Counted from the first letter of the stretch, positions 18,441 to 30,859 are shown. The stretch: DNA of 64,000 nucleotides from Alphaproteobacteria bacterium (GCA_016869535.1 VGDX01000001.1:124001-188000), one strand, 5' to 3'. The notes: generated by a model from the sequence alone, not told the origin. A program made the numbers and translations.

Positions 18441-19845
18441 GAGAGGCGATGTCATCGCAGCTGAGCCTGAGCGAAAGAAACGCGGGGCACTGTTCGGTTG
18501 GGTGATGTTCGACTGGGCGGCGCAGCCCTTCTATACGCTGGTCGTCACCTTCCTGTTCGCACCTTATTTCGTCAGCGGATTCGTGGGGGACCCCGTGCGC
18601 GGCGCTGCCCTTTGGGGCTACGCCACGGGTTTCTCCCAGTTGATCGCCGCGCTGCTTGCGCCGGTGCTCGGCGCCATCGCCGATACCGGACTGCCGCGCA
18701 AGCCGTGGATCGCGGGATTCTCGGCGCTACTCGTGATCGGACTATGCGGCTTGTGGCTGGCCGTGCCCGGCCAACACAGCCTGATCCCGATCGTGATGAT
18801 CTCCTTCGGTCTCGCCATGATCGGGGTCGAGCTCGCCACCGTGTTCACCAACGCCATGATGCCCTCGCTCGTGCCGAACGGACGTCTCGGCAGGCTCTCG
18901 GGCATCGGCTGGGCCACGGGCTATGTCGGCGGGCTGGTGAGCCTCGTGCTGGTGGCGGGATTGGTGGTGGCCGATCCGCATACCGGCAAGACCCTGCTCG
19001 GGCTGTCGCCTATCGTGCCTCTCGACCCGGCGACGCGCGAGGGCGACCGGCTGATCGGGCCTTTCTCCGCGCTCTGGTACGCCATCTTCGTGCTGCCGCT
19101 GTTCCTGTTCACGCCAGACCGCCCGAAGGCGCCGCTCATGGCAAGCGTGGTCAAAGCGGGACTCGTCCAGCTCGTCCAATCGCTGAAGGACCTCGTTCGC
19201 CATCATGCGCAGGTCGCGCTGTTTCTGCTCGCGCGCATGCTTTATGCCGACGGCCTCGGCGCGGTGTTCGCCTTCGGCGGCATTTATGCCGCGACCGTGT
19301 TCGGCTGGGGCGCGATGGAGCTCGGCCTGTTCGGCATCGTGCTGACCATCGCCGGCACGATCGGCGCGGCCTTTGGCGGGTTTCTCGACGACCGGAAAGG
19401 CTCAAAGGCGGTGATCGCCGTGGCGCTTGTCATTTTCATCGCCGCTTCGATCGGCGTGCTGTCGGTCGGCAAGGATCACGTGCTATTCGTGCTGCCGGTC
19501 GTACCGAAGATTCCGGACAGCCCGACATTCTCTTCCGTGGGCGAGCAGGTCTATCTCGCCTTCGCCATGGTCATCGGGCTCGCGTCAGGCCCGATCCAGG
19601 CCTCGAGCCGCACGCTGCTGGCGCGATTGTGCCCGCCGGAGAAGCTCACGGAATTCTTCGGCCTGTTCGCCTTCTCCGGCAAGGTCACGGCGTTTGCCGC
19701 GCCGCTCGCCATCGGCGCGGTGACGGCGCTGAGCGGCAGCCAGCGCATCGGCATCTCGATGAGCCTGGTCTTTCTGATCGCCGGGCTTTTGCTGTTGCTG
19801 CTGTTTGTCCGGGCGCCTAATGGCGGAAATGGCGCATACCGGTGA
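18430..19845 (+). CDS. UMF1-type MFS transporter (Atg22-like)
   Basis: 471 residues with about 12 hydrophobic helices. [23 protein letters not shown] at the N-terminus is the signature of the UMF1/Atg22 branch of the major facilitator superfamily. Fungal Atg22 exports amino acids from the vacuole; bacterial UMF1 substrates are unknown. It overlaps the preceding TPM gene by 11 bases (ATG inside its 3' end) and overlaps the 3' end of convergent purH by 29 bases. Confidence 0.88.
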   Translation: MAHKRGDVIAAEPERKKRGALFGWVMFDWAAQPFYTLVVTFLFAPYFVSGFVGDPVRGAALWGYATGFSQLIAALLAPVLGAIADTGLPRKPWIAGFSALLVIGLCGLWLAVPGQHSLIPIVMISFGLAMIGVELATVFTNAMMPSLVPNGRLGRLSGIGWATGYVGGLVSLVLVAGLVVADPHTGKTLLGLSPIVPLDPATREGDRLIGPFSALWYAIFVLPLFLFTPDRPKAPLMASVVKAGLVQLVQSLKDLVRHHAQVALFLLARMLYADGLGAVFAFGGIYAATVFGWGAMELGLFGIVLTIAGTIGAAFGGFLDDRKGSKAVIAVALVIFIAASIGVLSVGKDHVLFVLPVVPKIPDSPTFSSVGEQVYLAFAMVIGLASGPIQASSRTLLARLCPPEKLTEFFGLFAFSGKVTAFAAPLAIGAVTALSGSQRIGISMSLVFLIAGLLLLLLFVRAPNGGNGAYR

Positions 19846-21403
19846 ACACCATGGCGAGCCCTGCCTCGTCCGCGGCGGCAACCACTTCATCGTCACGAAG
19901 TGACCCGCCCGGCTGAATGATGGCGGTCGCGCCCGCCGCGGCGATGATCTCGATGCCATCGGCGAAGGGGAAAAACGCGTCCGAGGCGGCAACCGAGCCC
20001 TTGGTCAGGCTCTCCGGCAATTTCATTTCATCAGCGGCGAATTCGGCCTTCCATCTCGCGATGCGTGTTGAGTCGACGCGGCTCATTTGCCCGGCGCCGA
20101 TGCCGACCGTGGCGCCGTCGCGGGCAAAGACGATGGCATTCGACTTGACGTGCTTCGCCACCGTGAAGGCGAAGAGGAGGTCGGCGAGTTCCAGATCGGT
20201 GGGCTTGCGCTTCGTTACCACCATGAGATCCGAGGCCGCGACGGCGCCATTGTCGCGCGACTGCACGAGGAATCCGCCGGCGAGCGAGCGGAAGCTAAGC
20301 CCTGGCGCCCTCGGGTCGGGCAGGCCGCCCGCCAGCAGCAGTCGCAAATTTTTCTTCGCGGCGATAATCGCCTTCGCCTCGTCGCTCGCATCGGGGGCGA
20401 TGATGACCTCGGTAAAAATTTTGACGAACTCGCGCGCGGCATCGGCATCGAGGGGCCGGTTGGCCGCGACAATGCCGCCATAGGCGCTGACGGCATCGCA
20501 GGCCAAGGCTTTGGCGTAAGCCTCGGCAAGTGTTTCGGCGACGGCGACGCCGCACGGATTGGCGTGCTTGATGATGGCGATCGCCGCGTGATTCTTAGGA
20601 TCGAACTCGGCCACCAGCTCGTAGGCCGCGTCCGTATCGTTGAGATTATTGTAGGAGAGTTCCTTGCCCTGGGATTGCACGGCAGTGGCGACGCCTGGGC
20701 GCCGCTCACTTGTGCGATAGAAGGCTGCCGTCTGATGCGGGTTCTCGCCGTAGCGCAGCGCCTCGGCGAGCTTGCCGGCGATCACTGTTGTCTCCGGCAG
20801 TCCCTCACCGATCTGCTCGGAGAACCATGCGGCGATCGCCGCATCGTAGGCTGCGGTGCGCGCATAGGCCTTGGCCGCCAGTGCCTGGCGCAGCGCAGGC
20901 GTCGTGGCTCCCTTTTGCGTCTTCATCTCGTCGAGCACGCGCGCATAGTCTGACGGCTCGACCACCACGGCCACGCTCTCGTGGTTCTTGGCGGCGGCGC
21001 GGATCAGGGCCGGTCCGCCAATATCGATATTCTCGATACAGGTGGCGAAATCGGCGCCCTTCCGCACCGTCTCCTCGAACGGATAGAGATTGACCACGAG
21101 CAGGTCGATCGCGGGAATCGCGTGATCCTTGAGCGCCTGCTCATGCGCCGCGTCGCCGCGCTTGGCGAGTAGCCCGCCGTGAATTTTTGGATGCAGCGTC
21201 TTGACCCGGCCATCCATCATCTCGGGCAACCCCGTCACGTCGGCGACGTCGATCACCCCGATGCCGTTATTGCGCAGAAGCTTGGCAGTGCCGCCGGTCG
21301 AGATGATTTCGACCCCTTGTGCCTCGAGCGCCTTGGCGAAATCGACAAGACCGGTCTTGTCGCTGACCGAAAGCAGCGCTCGGACAATCTTTCTGTTCGC
21401 CAT
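19817..21403 (-). CDS. purH: Bifunctional AICAR formyltransferase / IMP cyclohydrolase
   Basis: 528 residues, normal PurH length. The N-terminal IMP cyclohydrolase half is MGS-like ([44 protein letters not shown]); the C-terminal AICAR transformylase half has KHANPCGVA with the catalytic Lys-His, [19 protein letters not shown], and the terminal [29 protein letters not shown] pattern with GMRHFRH. It performs the last two steps of purine synthesis. Gene order rsmB - heparinase - purH on one strand is common in Hyphomicrobiales. Confidence 0.98.
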   Translation of the reverse strand: MANRKIVRALLSVSDKTGLVDFAKALEAQGVEIISTGGTAKLLRNNGIGVIDVADVTGLPEMMDGRVKTLHPKIHGGLLAKRGDAAHEQALKDHAIPAIDLLVVNLYPFEETVRKGADFATCIENIDIGGPALIRAAAKNHESVAVVVEPSDYARVLDEMKTQKGATTPALRQALAAKAYARTAAYDAAIAAWFSEQIGEGLPETTVIAGKLAEALRYGENPHQTAAFYRTSERRPGVATAVQSQGKELSYNNLNDTDAAYELVAEFDPKNHAAIAIIKHANPCGVAVAETLAEAYAKALACDAVSAYGGIVAANRPLDADAAREFVKIFTEVIIAPDASDEAKAIIAAKKNLRLLLAGGLPDPRAPGLSFRSLAGGFLVQSRDNGAVAASDLMVVTKRKPTDLELADLLFAFTVAKHVKSNAIVFARDGATVGIGAGQMSRVDSTRIARWKAEFAADEMKLPESLTKGSVAASDAFFPFADGIEIIAAAGATAIIQPGGSLRDDEVVAAADEAGLAMVFTGMRHFRH

Positions 21404-21413
21404 GAGGTCGGAT

Positions 21414-23207
21414 CTAGGCTGTGTCGGGCTCAGGGCCGGTGGGCTCGTTGTCCATTGGCTCGGATTCGGAGGGAACGACGAGTTGGCCGCTATCGTGATT
21501 ATTCTCCACCATCTCGATATTCCACACGATCCGCACTTCGTGCGCCTCGCCCATCATGCCGCTAAGCACCACTTGCGAGCTTGGCTGCGGTCCGCGCGTA
21601 TCGGCGATCAGATAACTCTCTTCGAGGGTGATTTCCGGCGCATTGGAGCTGATCCGCCATTTTTCACCGTTGAGGAGCGAAAGCTCGGCGGTGCGTTCAT
21701 CGACAATGCGCGCCTTGACGGAAGGGTGCAGATGGAAACGGATGGCGTAAGACCCGGCGATCAGGCCATCGGTACTCTTAAGGCCATTTGGCGCCGACAG
21801 CTTGTCCTCGCTGCTGATCAGCCGGCCACCGGACGAGACAAGGATCTGACGCGAATGGCTCACGCCGTAGCGCAGGACATAGCCGTAATGCGAGCCCTTG
21901 ATCCGCAGATTGTCGCCTTGGTCGTTGAAGGTGGCGTGCGCGTTGACGGGCCCGCTGATCTGCGCGTCGGGGGCAGGCTGAGCGCCATTGCCGCTGCTGG
22001 CGAACTCCGTCAGCGAATCGTCCTCCAGCGTCAGCGTCGAATGCGCCGCGGTCGAGCGCGAGAACAGCCGCCATTCGTCATGGTCGGGAGGCGGCGCTCC
22101 GCAATTGATGATGATCGGACAGTCGCCGGAACTCATCTCGAATGAAAGGAAGCCGGCATTCGCGGTGGTGCTGAGCGAGCCAGGCGGCACCAGACCCATA
22201 TCGGCGATAACAATCGTGGAGTCGCAGGCCAGCCGGATGTAGCCGGAATTAGCCGCCATTTGCACCGGTTTGCCCTCGACGTCGTCATAGGCAAGCACGG
22301 TGGCGAGCGCGTCGGTCGGGGTCGGGCCGCAGCCGTTGAAGCGTGCCAGCGTTCCGTCACCGGTGCGGAAGAAACGCAGCATCGGCATGATGCGGTCGAT
22401 GGCGTCGGTGAGCTCCTTTGGCGGCACGCGGTCTCGCGCCACGAAACAGTGCCTGAGGGGAAGAAGGTCGAGAAGAAGCTCGACCAGAGCGTCAGGGTTG
22501 CGCGAGATGTGGCCGCCATCGGGAAGAATCTGCCGGTTCAGCTCCTTGCAGAACGGCTTGACGTAGCGGTCAACCACCGCCTGCTGCTCGGCGATGCACA
22601 GCCCCGCATAGATCAGGGCCATCAAGGAGAGCAGGCGCGGCACGCCATCAGGCGCATCCCGGTAGCTCGCAGACAGATAACGAAGCTGCGATGTCAACGA
22701 GCGCAAGAAGGCCTCATAGGCTTCGGGCTCGCCTGAATCGAGAAAGAGAACCGAGTTCGACAGCCAGGAGATCACTCGCCTGGCGATAATTTCCGGCAGC
22801 CACGCGACCCCCTGGATGGTTTGGCCATTCTGGACGAAATCATGCACCAGAGCTTTCGCCTGCTCGCGGGCCAATTCGCTGCCGGCGGCGCGCAGATGCC
22901 TGAGCCAGCCAAAGCCGTAAAGCTCCCGTGCCCAGGCCTCTGACGGCGCGATGATCTCGAAGGGAGACTGCGCCTCCAGCTCGGCGAGTTTTCCCGCAAG
23001 CCCGAAATGCCCGTTATAGACTTCCGTGGCGAAGCTGGGGTCGGCGGTGCGGAGCTCTTGCGGGGCGAGCAGCAGCAACTCGGCCTGGGAGCCCGGATAA
23101 GAGATGCTGGCCATGCTGGCGCGTACCAGCCGTCGCAACGGTCCCGGCCCGCTATGACGCGGCCCTAGAGCACGGATGGTGCGCTCGAAGGTCCGAGGAT
23201 CAGCCAT
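21414..23207 (-). CDS. Heparinase II/III family protein
   Basis: 597 residues. An alpha/alpha-toroid N-terminal half (about 60-300) with [21 protein letters not shown] and [18 protein letters not shown], then the beta-sandwich heparinase II/III domain (about 310-570) with [34 protein letters not shown] and [12 protein letters not shown]. The fold is that of polysaccharide lyases, but the gene lies in a conserved housekeeping neighbourhood with no carbohydrate genes and no clear signal peptide. Lyase activity and substrate are therefore uncertain. It starts about 100 bases after rsmB and ends 10 bases before purH. Confidence 0.9.
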   Translation of the reverse strand: MADPRTFERTIRALGPRHSGPGPLRRLVRASMASISYPGSQAELLLLAPQELRTADPSFATEVYNGHFGLAGKLAELEAQSPFEIIAPSEAWARELYGFGWLRHLRAAGSELAREQAKALVHDFVQNGQTIQGVAWLPEIIARRVISWLSNSVLFLDSGEPEAYEAFLRSLTSQLRYLSASYRDAPDGVPRLLSLMALIYAGLCIAEQQAVVDRYVKPFCKELNRQILPDGGHISRNPDALVELLLDLLPLRHCFVARDRVPPKELTDAIDRIMPMLRFFRTGDGTLARFNGCGPTPTDALATVLAYDDVEGKPVQMAANSGYIRLACDSTIVIADMGLVPPGSLSTTANAGFLSFEMSSGDCPIIINCGAPPPDHDEWRLFSRSTAAHSTLTLEDDSLTEFASSGNGAQPAPDAQISGPVNAHATFNDQGDNLRIKGSHYGYVLRYGVSHSRQILVSSGGRLISSEDKLSAPNGLKSTDGLIAGSYAIRFHLHPSVKARIVDERTAELSLLNGEKWRISSNAPEITLEESYLIADTRGPQPSSQVVLSGMMGEAHEVRIVWNIEMVENNHDSGQLVVPSESEPMDNEPTGPEPDTA

Positions 23208-23308
23208 TTCTGCCTATTCTCCAAGCTGGTAGGCGCCTTTGCGCAAGGCACATAACACATATATGAACCAGGCCGTGCCGGTGGGCAAATGTTGCCTTGC
23301 CGGACCAT

Positions 23309-24634
23309 TCAGGCGGCCCGGATCAGCCTTGCGGCAAAAAAACCGTCAAGGCCGCTCCATTCGGGACTTTCGAGCTTGAGTTGGTAGGGAAAGGTCCTGA
23401 GCAGGCCTGAGGGCCAGATCCAATCCGCTTCACCGTCTATCTCACCGGGAGCGATGGGATCGAGCCGGATCGCGTCGTTGCGGCCGAGCAGAGCAGCGAT
23501 CTGAGCTTCGCCTTCCTCAGCCTCGAGCGAGCAGGTCGAATAGACGAGCTTGCCGCCGGGCTTCAACAGGCTTGCGGCGTTGTCGAGGAGACGCGCCTGA
23601 AGCGCGCCAAGCGCCTCGATATCCTTAGGCGACTTGGTATAGGGGATGTCCGGATGCCGGCGGATGGTGCCGGTGGCCGAACAGGGCGCATCGAGCAGCA
23701 CCGCATCGAAACGTTCCTCCGGGCGCCAAGCATCGGCATCGGCCAGGACGATTTCCGCTTCGAACCCAAGCCGGGCGAGATTGGCTTCGAGCAATTTGAG
23801 CCTGGATTTGGCATTATCGACGGCGACGACGGAAGCTCCAGAATTGAGTAGCTGCGCCGTCTTGCCGCCAGGGGCGGCACAGAGATCAGCGACCCGTTTG
23901 CCTGACACATCGCCGAGCAGCCGCGCGGGCAATGAAGCGGCAGTGTCCTGCACCCACCATGCGCCGTCCGCATAACCGGGAAGCTGATCGATGCGGCCTT
24001 TGGGCAGAAGGCGCACACTCTGCGTCGGCAGCACGCGGCCCTCGACTGCCCCGGCCCAACTCTCGGGATCTGATTTGACGGTTAGATCGAGCGGCGGCTC
24101 GATGAGATGTGTTTCGGCGATGGCACGGGCACGCTCTTCGCCCCATCTCTCCATCCACCGGTCCCACAACCAGTCCGGCGTGTTCACGCGCGCCGCATCG
24201 AGCTTCGCCGCGATTGCTTCGCCCTGAGAGGCGACGCGCCGCAGCACGGCATTGGTCAGCTTGTCGTAGCGCTTGGCGCGCGGATCGTATTGGGCGAGCC
24301 GCACCGCGAGATCGATGGCGGCATGCGGCGGTGTTTTGAGGAATATAAGCTGTGCCGCCGCCGACAGCAGGATCGGATAGAGCGTGCCGGATTTCGCCGG
24401 CATGCCGCGCTCTAAAAAAGCGTTCAACACATGATCGAGCTGACCTTTGCGGCGCAAGGTGGTGGCGACGATGAGGCGGGCAAGCGCGCGATCTCGCTGC
24501 GGCAGGTCGGACATGATGCCGCCGTCGAGCGAACGGCTCAAGAGGTCACCGAGCGGTTGCTTCTTGCGCAATACGGCGTCGAGCAATTCGACCGCTGCCC
24601 GCCGTGCCGGCAAACCTGCCTGGGCATCAGGCAT
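23309..24634 (-). CDS. rsmB: 16S rRNA m5C967 methyltransferase (RsmB/Sun)
   Basis: About 441 residues from the ATG at 24634 (a TTG start at 24661 would give 450 and overlap htpX). The N-terminal NusB-like helical domain (about 5-140: RRAAVELLDAVLRKKQPL, LARLIVATTLRRKGQLDHVL) is followed by a Rossmann methyltransferase with VADLCAAPGGKTAQL for AdoMet binding and the two catalytic Cys motifs DAPCSATGTIRRHPD and VYSTCSLEAEEGE typical of RsmB/RsmF. It methylates C967 of 16S rRNA. It lies directly downstream of htpX on the same strand. Confidence 0.95.
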   Translation of the reverse strand: MPDAQAGLPARRAAVELLDAVLRKKQPLGDLLSRSLDGGIMSDLPQRDRALARLIVATTLRRKGQLDHVLNAFLERGMPAKSGTLYPILLSAAAQLIFLKTPPHAAIDLAVRLAQYDPRAKRYDKLTNAVLRRVASQGEAIAAKLDAARVNTPDWLWDRWMERWGEERARAIAETHLIEPPLDLTVKSDPESWAGAVEGRVLPTQSVRLLPKGRIDQLPGYADGAWWVQDTAASLPARLLGDVSGKRVADLCAAPGGKTAQLLNSGASVVAVDNAKSRLKLLEANLARLGFEAEIVLADADAWRPEERFDAVLLDAPCSATGTIRRHPDIPYTKSPKDIEALGALQARLLDNAASLLKPGGKLVYSTCSLEAEEGEAQIAALLGRNDAIRLDPIAPGEIDGEADWIWPSGLLRTFPYQLKLESPEWSGLDGFFAARLIRAA

Positions 24635-24651
24635 GTGGGAGTGTCCGCGCG

Positions 24652-25584
24652 TTAGTCCCAAGGTTTACGCGTCGCCTGTGAGGAGGACCACGGTCCCGAA
24701 TGGCCCGTCTCGCGCATGCGCGGCGGCACGGAGAGCTCGCCCATCTGATGTGCGAGTTCCGTCAAACGCGCCACGCGATTCTCGACATTGGGGTGGGTCG
24801 AGAACAGATTGTCCATGCGCGCCCCCGACAGCGGATTGACGATGAAGAGGTGCGCGGAAGCCGGATTGCGCTCGGCTTCCATGTTGGGGATGCGCTGGGC
24901 AGCGCCGGCGATTCTCTGCAAGGCAGAGGCGAGCCACAAAGGCCGCCCGCTGATCTCGGCACCCTCGCGGTCGGCCTCGTATTCACGCGTCCGGCTGATG
25001 GCCATCTGCACGAGACCTGCGGCAAGCGGCGCGAGGAAGACCATCAGCAACACGCCGACAAAGCCAAGCGGGTTGTTGTTGTCGCGGTTTCCGCCGAAGA
25101 ACATGGCAAAGTTCGCCAGCATGGAGATTGCGCCGGCCAGAGTGGCCGTGACGGTCATAAGCAGTGTGTCGCGATGCTTGATATGGGCGAGCTCGTGCGC
25201 GATCACGCCGGCGAGTTCGCCATCGTCGACTGTCTGCATCAGCCCGGTGGTGACGGCGACGGCGGCGTTCTCGGGATTGCGGCCGGTGGCGAAGGCGTTG
25301 GGCTGCGGGTTTTCCATGACATAGACGCGCGGCATGGGCAGACCGGCGGAAGCGGAGAGATGCCGTACCATGGCGTAAAGCTCCGGCGCCGAGCGCTCGT
25401 CCACTTCTCGCGCCCCGTACATGCGAAGCACCATCTTGTCGGAGTTCCAGTAGGCGAACAGGTTCATGCCGCCGGCAATGAGCAGGGCGACGATCATGCC
25501 CGTCTGGCCGGCGAACAGGTAGCCGATACCCATGAACAGCGCGGTCATCGCCGCGAGCAGGATGGCGGTACGGAAATAACTCAT
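24652..25584 (-). CDS. htpX: Protease HtpX
   Basis: 310 residues; GAGGAGGT lies just before the ATG. Two N-terminal membrane helices, then the M48 metallopeptidase domain with the zinc motif [14 protein letters not shown] and downstream glutamate ligand [13 protein letters not shown]; two further hydrophobic segments (about 150-200) lie between. The Cys-lacking C-terminus carries [13 protein letters not shown], typical of HtpX. Inner-membrane zinc protease in membrane-protein quality control, commonly under heat-shock or envelope-stress control, though no such promoter was identified here. Confidence 0.97.
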   Translation of the reverse strand: MSYFRTAILLAAMTALFMGIGYLFAGQTGMIVALLIAGGMNLFAYWNSDKMVLRMYGAREVDERSAPELYAMVRHLSASAGLPMPRVYVMENPQPNAFATGRNPENAAVAVTTGLMQTVDDGELAGVIAHELAHIKHRDTLLMTVTATLAGAISMLANFAMFFGGNRDNNNPLGFVGVLLMVFLAPLAAGLVQMAISRTREYEADREGAEISGRPLWLASALQRIAGAAQRIPNMEAERNPASAHLFIVNPLSGARMDNLFSTHPNVENRVARLTELAHQMGELSVPPRMRETGHSGPWSSSQATRKPWD

Positions 25585-25779
25585 CTGACCTCCTCAAAGG
25601 GCTGCCCGGGCGGGGATTGGCCGTCCGAGAGCCATTAATATGTTGGAAGTCTTGCCCCTCCGCACAAGGCGCGGGCGCTGCCTGAACGAAATTGGTTTCC
25701 GAAGCGGTTACCTTAACGGTTCGTCAAGAGCTGTCCCTGCATGCTCCGTCTCAACGTTCTTGCGTCGCGGGAGTTCGCC

Positions 25780-26253
25780 ATGTCTGCCGTACAAATGTCT
25801 GCCATCAAAGCCACTCGCTCATCCCGGTCCATTGCGCCGGCCTCACCGGAAATCCCGCTTACCGCCAAGCAGAAACAGTTGGTCCGCGATAGTTTCCGGC
25901 GGCTCGAGCCGGCCCGCGATCTGGTGGCCCAGTTATTCTTTCTGAAGTTGTTCCGGATCGATCCGTCCTTGCGCAAGCGGTTCGAGGGACCGCTCGAGGT
26001 GCAGGCGCGCAAATTCGCCGCCGGGATGAAGCTCATGATCATCTCGCTTGGACAGGAGGATGGGCTCGTTCCCACCCTGAAATTGCTCGGCGCGCGTCAT
26101 CGCCAGCTCGGTCTCAAGCCGCGCTATTACCGCACCATGTCGCAGGCCCTGATCTGGACGCTCGAGCAATCGCTCGAGGACGAATTCAGGCGCGAGACCA
26201 AGGAGGCGTGGAATACGCTTCTCAGGCATCTGACGCGCGTTCTGGGCGGCTAG
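25780..26253 (+). CDS. Single-domain bacterial globin
   Basis: 157 residues from the ATG at 25780, supported by GGGAG six bases upstream; a longer frame from 25741 is less likely. The globin fold is read from LTAKQKQLVRDSFRRLEPARDLVAQLFF (helices A-B), FRIDPSLRKRFEG (C-E), a Gln in VQARKF at the likely distal E7 position, and LGARHRQLGLKPRYY, whose His fits the proximal F8 residue. No FAD/NAD reductase domain is present, so it resembles Vitreoscilla-type or M-family single-domain globins rather than flavohaemoglobin. Role in oxygen or NO handling is inference. Stands alone, convergent with the acs operon. Confidence 0.8.
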   Translation: MSAVQMSAIKATRSSRSIAPASPEIPLTAKQKQLVRDSFRRLEPARDLVAQLFFLKLFRIDPSLRKRFEGPLEVQARKFAAGMKLMIISLGQEDGLVPTLKLLGARHRQLGLKPRYYRTMSQALIWTLEQSLEDEFRRETKEAWNTLLRHLTRVLGG

Positions 26254-26287
26254 GGTCTATTCGGAGGCTGTGTCGGCAGAAGCGGAG

Positions 26288-26632
26288 TCATCCTCCTGGC
26301 TCAGCGACCTTGACCTCGACGTCTCCCTTATCATTCACCAGGATCTCGACGTCCTGGCCGGGCTGGAGCGCATGCGTCAGGCCGGCGGCGGTCACCTGAT
26401 CGTTGGTGACCGCGATCTTCTGACCGTCGACAGTGATCAGAAGACCTTCGGCGAGCGTCTCTTGCTTCAGATCCTGATAATGGCCTTTGACCGTCACCAG
26501 GTGATCGCCGAAGCTTGCCTCGACGGTCCGGCTCGGCACGCTTGAGCCCCAAATTCCCGCCATCATCAGGATGACGAGCACAAGCGCCAAGACGGCGCCG
26601 AAGGCGATCAGAATTTGCGTGAGCCGTGACAT
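26288..26632 (-). CDS. Small membrane-anchored protein of unknown function
   Basis: 114 residues from the ATG at 26632. One N-terminal membrane helix (ILIAFGAVLALVLVILMMAGIW) and then a soluble, beta-rich domain (VEASFGDHLVTVKGHYQDL, GLLITVDGQKIAVTNDQVTAAG, GQDVEILVNDKGDVEVKVA). No Cys, no known catalytic motif. It begins 13 bases after the acs stop, so it is the last gene of the acs transcript. I do not recognise a named family; an acetate-metabolism role is only suggested by position. Confidence 0.75.
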   Translation of the reverse strand: MSRLTQILIAFGAVLALVLVILMMAGIWGSSVPSRTVEASFGDHLVTVKGHYQDLKQETLAEGLLITVDGQKIAVTNDQVTAAGLTHALQPGQDVEILVNDKGDVEVKVAEPGG

Positions 26633-26645
26633 GTGGTTTCCTTTT

Positions 26646-28622
<1,977 letters not shown>

Positions 28623-28665
28623 GCGTCCGTTCCTCCCTACACAACGCTAATGTTTGGAAACTCCG

Positions 28666-29061
28666 TTAGGGGCCAAAGGAACCAATGACCGCGCCCATGA
28701 TCAGGAGTGCGAAAAGCCAATAGCCGCCGTCGATCAGAGTGAGAAGCGGCTTCGCGCCGGTGAATGCGTGACTGACGCCTATGACGGTGATGACGAAGCC
28801 GAGCCAGACGAGGAAACTCGTGATGAGACCGCCTCTGATGTTGACCTGGCCCATATGGGTCATGACGCCGGCCAGCATCCAGGCCATGACGATCAGGGCG
28901 ACGAAGGTCGTGAGGAAGGGCACGACTACGCTTTGCTTTGCGGCCTCTGTCTTGCTCTTGCCGAGGGCGTCGAGCCAAGGTTTGAGCAGCACGATTCGCC
29001 AGATCAGGCCGAGGCCTAACGCGGCCAAGGCGGCGATGACGATGGCGAGGTAATTCACCAT
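28666..29061 (-). CDS. DUF1761-like membrane protein
   Basis: 131 residues from the ATG at 29061 (GAGGGTC upstream); a start four codons earlier is possible. Four hydrophobic segments: YLAIVIAALAALGLGLIW, FLTTFVALIVMAWMLAGVM, ITSFLVWLGFVITVIGVSHAF and the C-terminal GYWLFALLIMGAVIGSF. The opening 'VNYLA...' and the closing 'G-x-W-x-x-x-x-x-I-M-G-A-x-x-G' pattern agree with DUF1761 membrane proteins. No function is known. It sits 43 bases before acs and may be co-transcribed. Confidence 0.75.
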   Translation of the reverse strand: MVNYLAIVIAALAALGLGLIWRIVLLKPWLDALGKSKTEAAKQSVVVPFLTTFVALIVMAWMLAGVMTHMGQVNIRGGLITSFLVWLGFVITVIGVSHAFTGAKPLLTLIDGGYWLFALLIMGAVIGSFGP

Positions 29062-29131
29062 TATGACCCTCATGATTTCCCCCTAGTCGATGTTGGCTTG
29101 CCGACTTTACCCCAGGATGAACCTTGCGGCA

Positions 29132-29557
29132 CTAGGCGGCGGGAGGCTTGGCAAGGCCTCCCATGGTGCAGACCTTGCGCCATTCGGCCTCCGTCACAGG
29201 CTGCACCGAGAGGCGCGGGTTGCGCGCCAGCGCCATATCCTTGAGCTTGGCCTTGATTTCGCTAAGCGCCACCGGACGCGGCAGATCGGCGACCGCCGCC
29301 ACGTCGACGCAGTCCCATTCGCCTGAAGGATCGGTCGAGTCGGGATGGGCTTCTTTCACCACCTTGACGATGCCGATCACGGCCTTCTCGTCGCCGGTGT
29401 GATAAAAGAAGGCGAGATCGCCGCGTTGCATTTTGCGCATGTTGCCGCGCGCCTGAAAATTGCGCACGCCCGTCCATTCGGAGCCCTTGCGGCCTTCCTT
29501 TTTTTGCTGCGTCCAGGACCATTCGTCGGGCTCGGACTTCACCAGCCAATAGGCCAT
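29132..29557 (-). CDS. EVE domain protein
   Basis: 141 residues from the ATG at 29557, which overlaps the stop of the YciI-like gene (ATGA). MAYWLVKSEPDEWSW is the hallmark opening of EVE (thymocyte nuclear protein 1-like) domains; GVRNFQARGNMRKMQRGD and FFYHTGDEKAVIGIVKVVKEA follow. The PUA-like EVE fold binds modified bases in nucleic acids. In Hyphomicrobiales it typically ends the tsaD-gpsA-yciI operon, as here, which hints at a link to tRNA modification rather than phage defence; that link is inference. Confidence 0.93.
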   Translation of the reverse strand: MAYWLVKSEPDEWSWTQQKKEGRKGSEWTGVRNFQARGNMRKMQRGDLAFFYHTGDEKAVIGIVKVVKEAHPDSTDPSGEWDCVDVAAVADLPRPVALSEIKAKLKDMALARNPRLSVQPVTEAEWRKVCTMGGLAKPPAA

Positions 29558-29853
29558 CACTTTTCCTCGGCGGGGCGGTTGATGGACCAGCGCCATGGAC
29601 GGATATCGACTTCGGCGAAAATACCGGCCTTGGCGAACGGATCGCCTTCGGCAATCTTGCGCGCTTCATCGAGCGAGGGCGCATCGACCACGATCAGGCT
29701 GCCGTTCATGGTTTCGCCATCGGTCTCTGTGAACGGCCCGGCGAACACAAGCACATCGCCGAGACTTTCGAGATAAGCGAGATGCTCCGGACGGTTGGCC
29801 TTGCGCAACGCGAGGCTGCCCGGCTTGTCGGTGCAGATCAGCGCATAAAGCAT
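29557..29853 (-). CDS. YciI-like protein
   Basis: 98 residues from the ATG at 29853. MLYALICTDKPGSLALRKANRPEHLAYLESLGD followed by GPFTETDGETMNGSLIVVDAPSLDEARKIAEGDPFAKAGIF is a textbook YciI fold with its conserved His-Asp pair (PEHLAYL, EGDPF). YciI-like proteins are small ferredoxin-like dimers, some with dehydrochlorinase-type activity; the substrate is unknown. Ten bases after gpsA and translationally coupled to the EVE gene. Confidence 0.92.
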   Translation of the reverse strand: MLYALICTDKPGSLALRKANRPEHLAYLESLGDVLVFAGPFTETDGETMNGSLIVVDAPSLDEARKIAEGDPFAKAGIFAEVDIRPWRWSINRPAEEK

Positions 29854-29863
29854 CGCTTCCCCC

Positions 29864-30859
29864 CTACACCTCGGCGCGGAGCGGACGGGCCAGCAGCGCC
29901 TCGATGGCCTGATCCACCGTGGCGCGGCCCGAAACCACCGCATCGACCGCCTGCGCGATGGGCATGTCGATGTTGCGCGCTGCCGCCATCTCAATGAGTG
30001 CGCTCGCGGTGTAGACGCCTTCGGTGACGGTCGGGCGTTTCTTCAGGACCTCCTCGACGCTTCGCCCTTCGGCGAGTTCGATTCCGAGCGACATGTTGCG
30101 CGATTGCGGGCTGCCGCAGGTGAGCACCAGATCGCCGAGACCTGACAGGCCCGCCAGGGTCTCGAACCGCGCACCCAGCGCCGTACCGAACCGGGCCATC
30201 TCGGCAAAGCCTCGCGTCACCAGCGCCGCATGCGCGCTTTCGCCGAATTTCTTGCCGGCGACGATGCCGGCGGCGATGGCATAAACGTTCTTCACGGCGC
30301 CGCCGATCTCGGCGCCCACGACATCGTCGCTCCAATAGCAGCGGAAGGGCGAGTGGCTCAGCGCATAGGACAGCGCGCTGCCCTGCGTCTCGCGCGCGGT
30401 CGCGAGCGTCACGGCGGCGGGAAGTCCGCGGGCGATTTCGGCGGCGAAGCTCGGCCCGGACAAGACCGCGATGTCGGCCTTGGGCAGTGTCTCGGTGACG
30501 ACCTGCGACAGCAATTTGCCGGTCTCCTGCTCGATGCCTTTGGCGCAAATGACGACCGGCTGCCCGTCCTTAATGTATGGGGCAAGCTCGCTTGTGACGG
30601 CGCGGATAAGCTGCGCGGGCGTGGCCAGCAGCAACAGGTCGCGTGCGGCAACCTCCTTGAAACTTGCCGTCGCCCGGATGGATCGGTCGAGGGTGATGCC
30701 CGGAAGATAGATGCCGTTCCGATGCGCTTCGTTGATGTCGGTGATCGTCTCGAGTTCATAGGCCCAGATCGATACGTCGCGTCCGGCGCGGCGCGCCGTC
30801 ACGGCAAGGGCGGTTCCCCAGGCCCCCGCACCGACAATTCCCACCGATTGAAGCGCCAT
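29864..30859 (-). CDS. gpsA: Glycerol-3-phosphate dehydrogenase [NAD(P)+]
   Basis: 331 residues. N-terminal Rossmann motif GIVGAGAWGTALAVTARRAG; the substrate/active-site Lys lies in AEIGGAVKNVYAIAAGIVAG, and GLSGLGDLVLTCGSPQSRN is the conserved GpsA segment of the C-terminal helical domain. Reduces dihydroxyacetone phosphate to sn-glycerol-3-phosphate for phospholipid synthesis. Second gene of the tsaD-gpsA-YciI-EVE operon. Confidence 0.97.
   Translation of the reverse strand: MALQSVGIVGAGAWGTALAVTARRAGRDVSIWAYELETITDINEAHRNGIYLPGITLDRSIRATASFKEVAARDLLLLATPAQLIRAVTSELAPYIKDGQPVVICAKGIEQETGKLLSQVVTETLPKADIAVLSGPSFAAEIARGLPAAVTLATARETQGSALSYALSHSPFRCYWSDDVVGAEIGGAVKNVYAIAAGIVAGKKFGESAHAALVTRGFAEMARFGTALGARFETLAGLSGLGDLVLTCGSPQSRNMSLGIELAEGRSVEEVLKKRPTVTEGVYTASALIEMAAARNIDMPIAQAVDAVVSGRATVDQAIEALLARPLRAEV

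Noticed and set aside
21414-23207. Heparinase-like gene as part of a polysaccharide utilisation locus
   Set aside because: No transporters, regulators or other carbohydrate-active genes are near; rsmB and purH flank it, an order common in Hyphomicrobiales.
29132-29557. EVE protein as an anti-phage modification-dependent component
   Set aside because: Neighbours are tsaD, gpsA and YciI housekeeping genes; no restriction nuclease or defence gene is linked.
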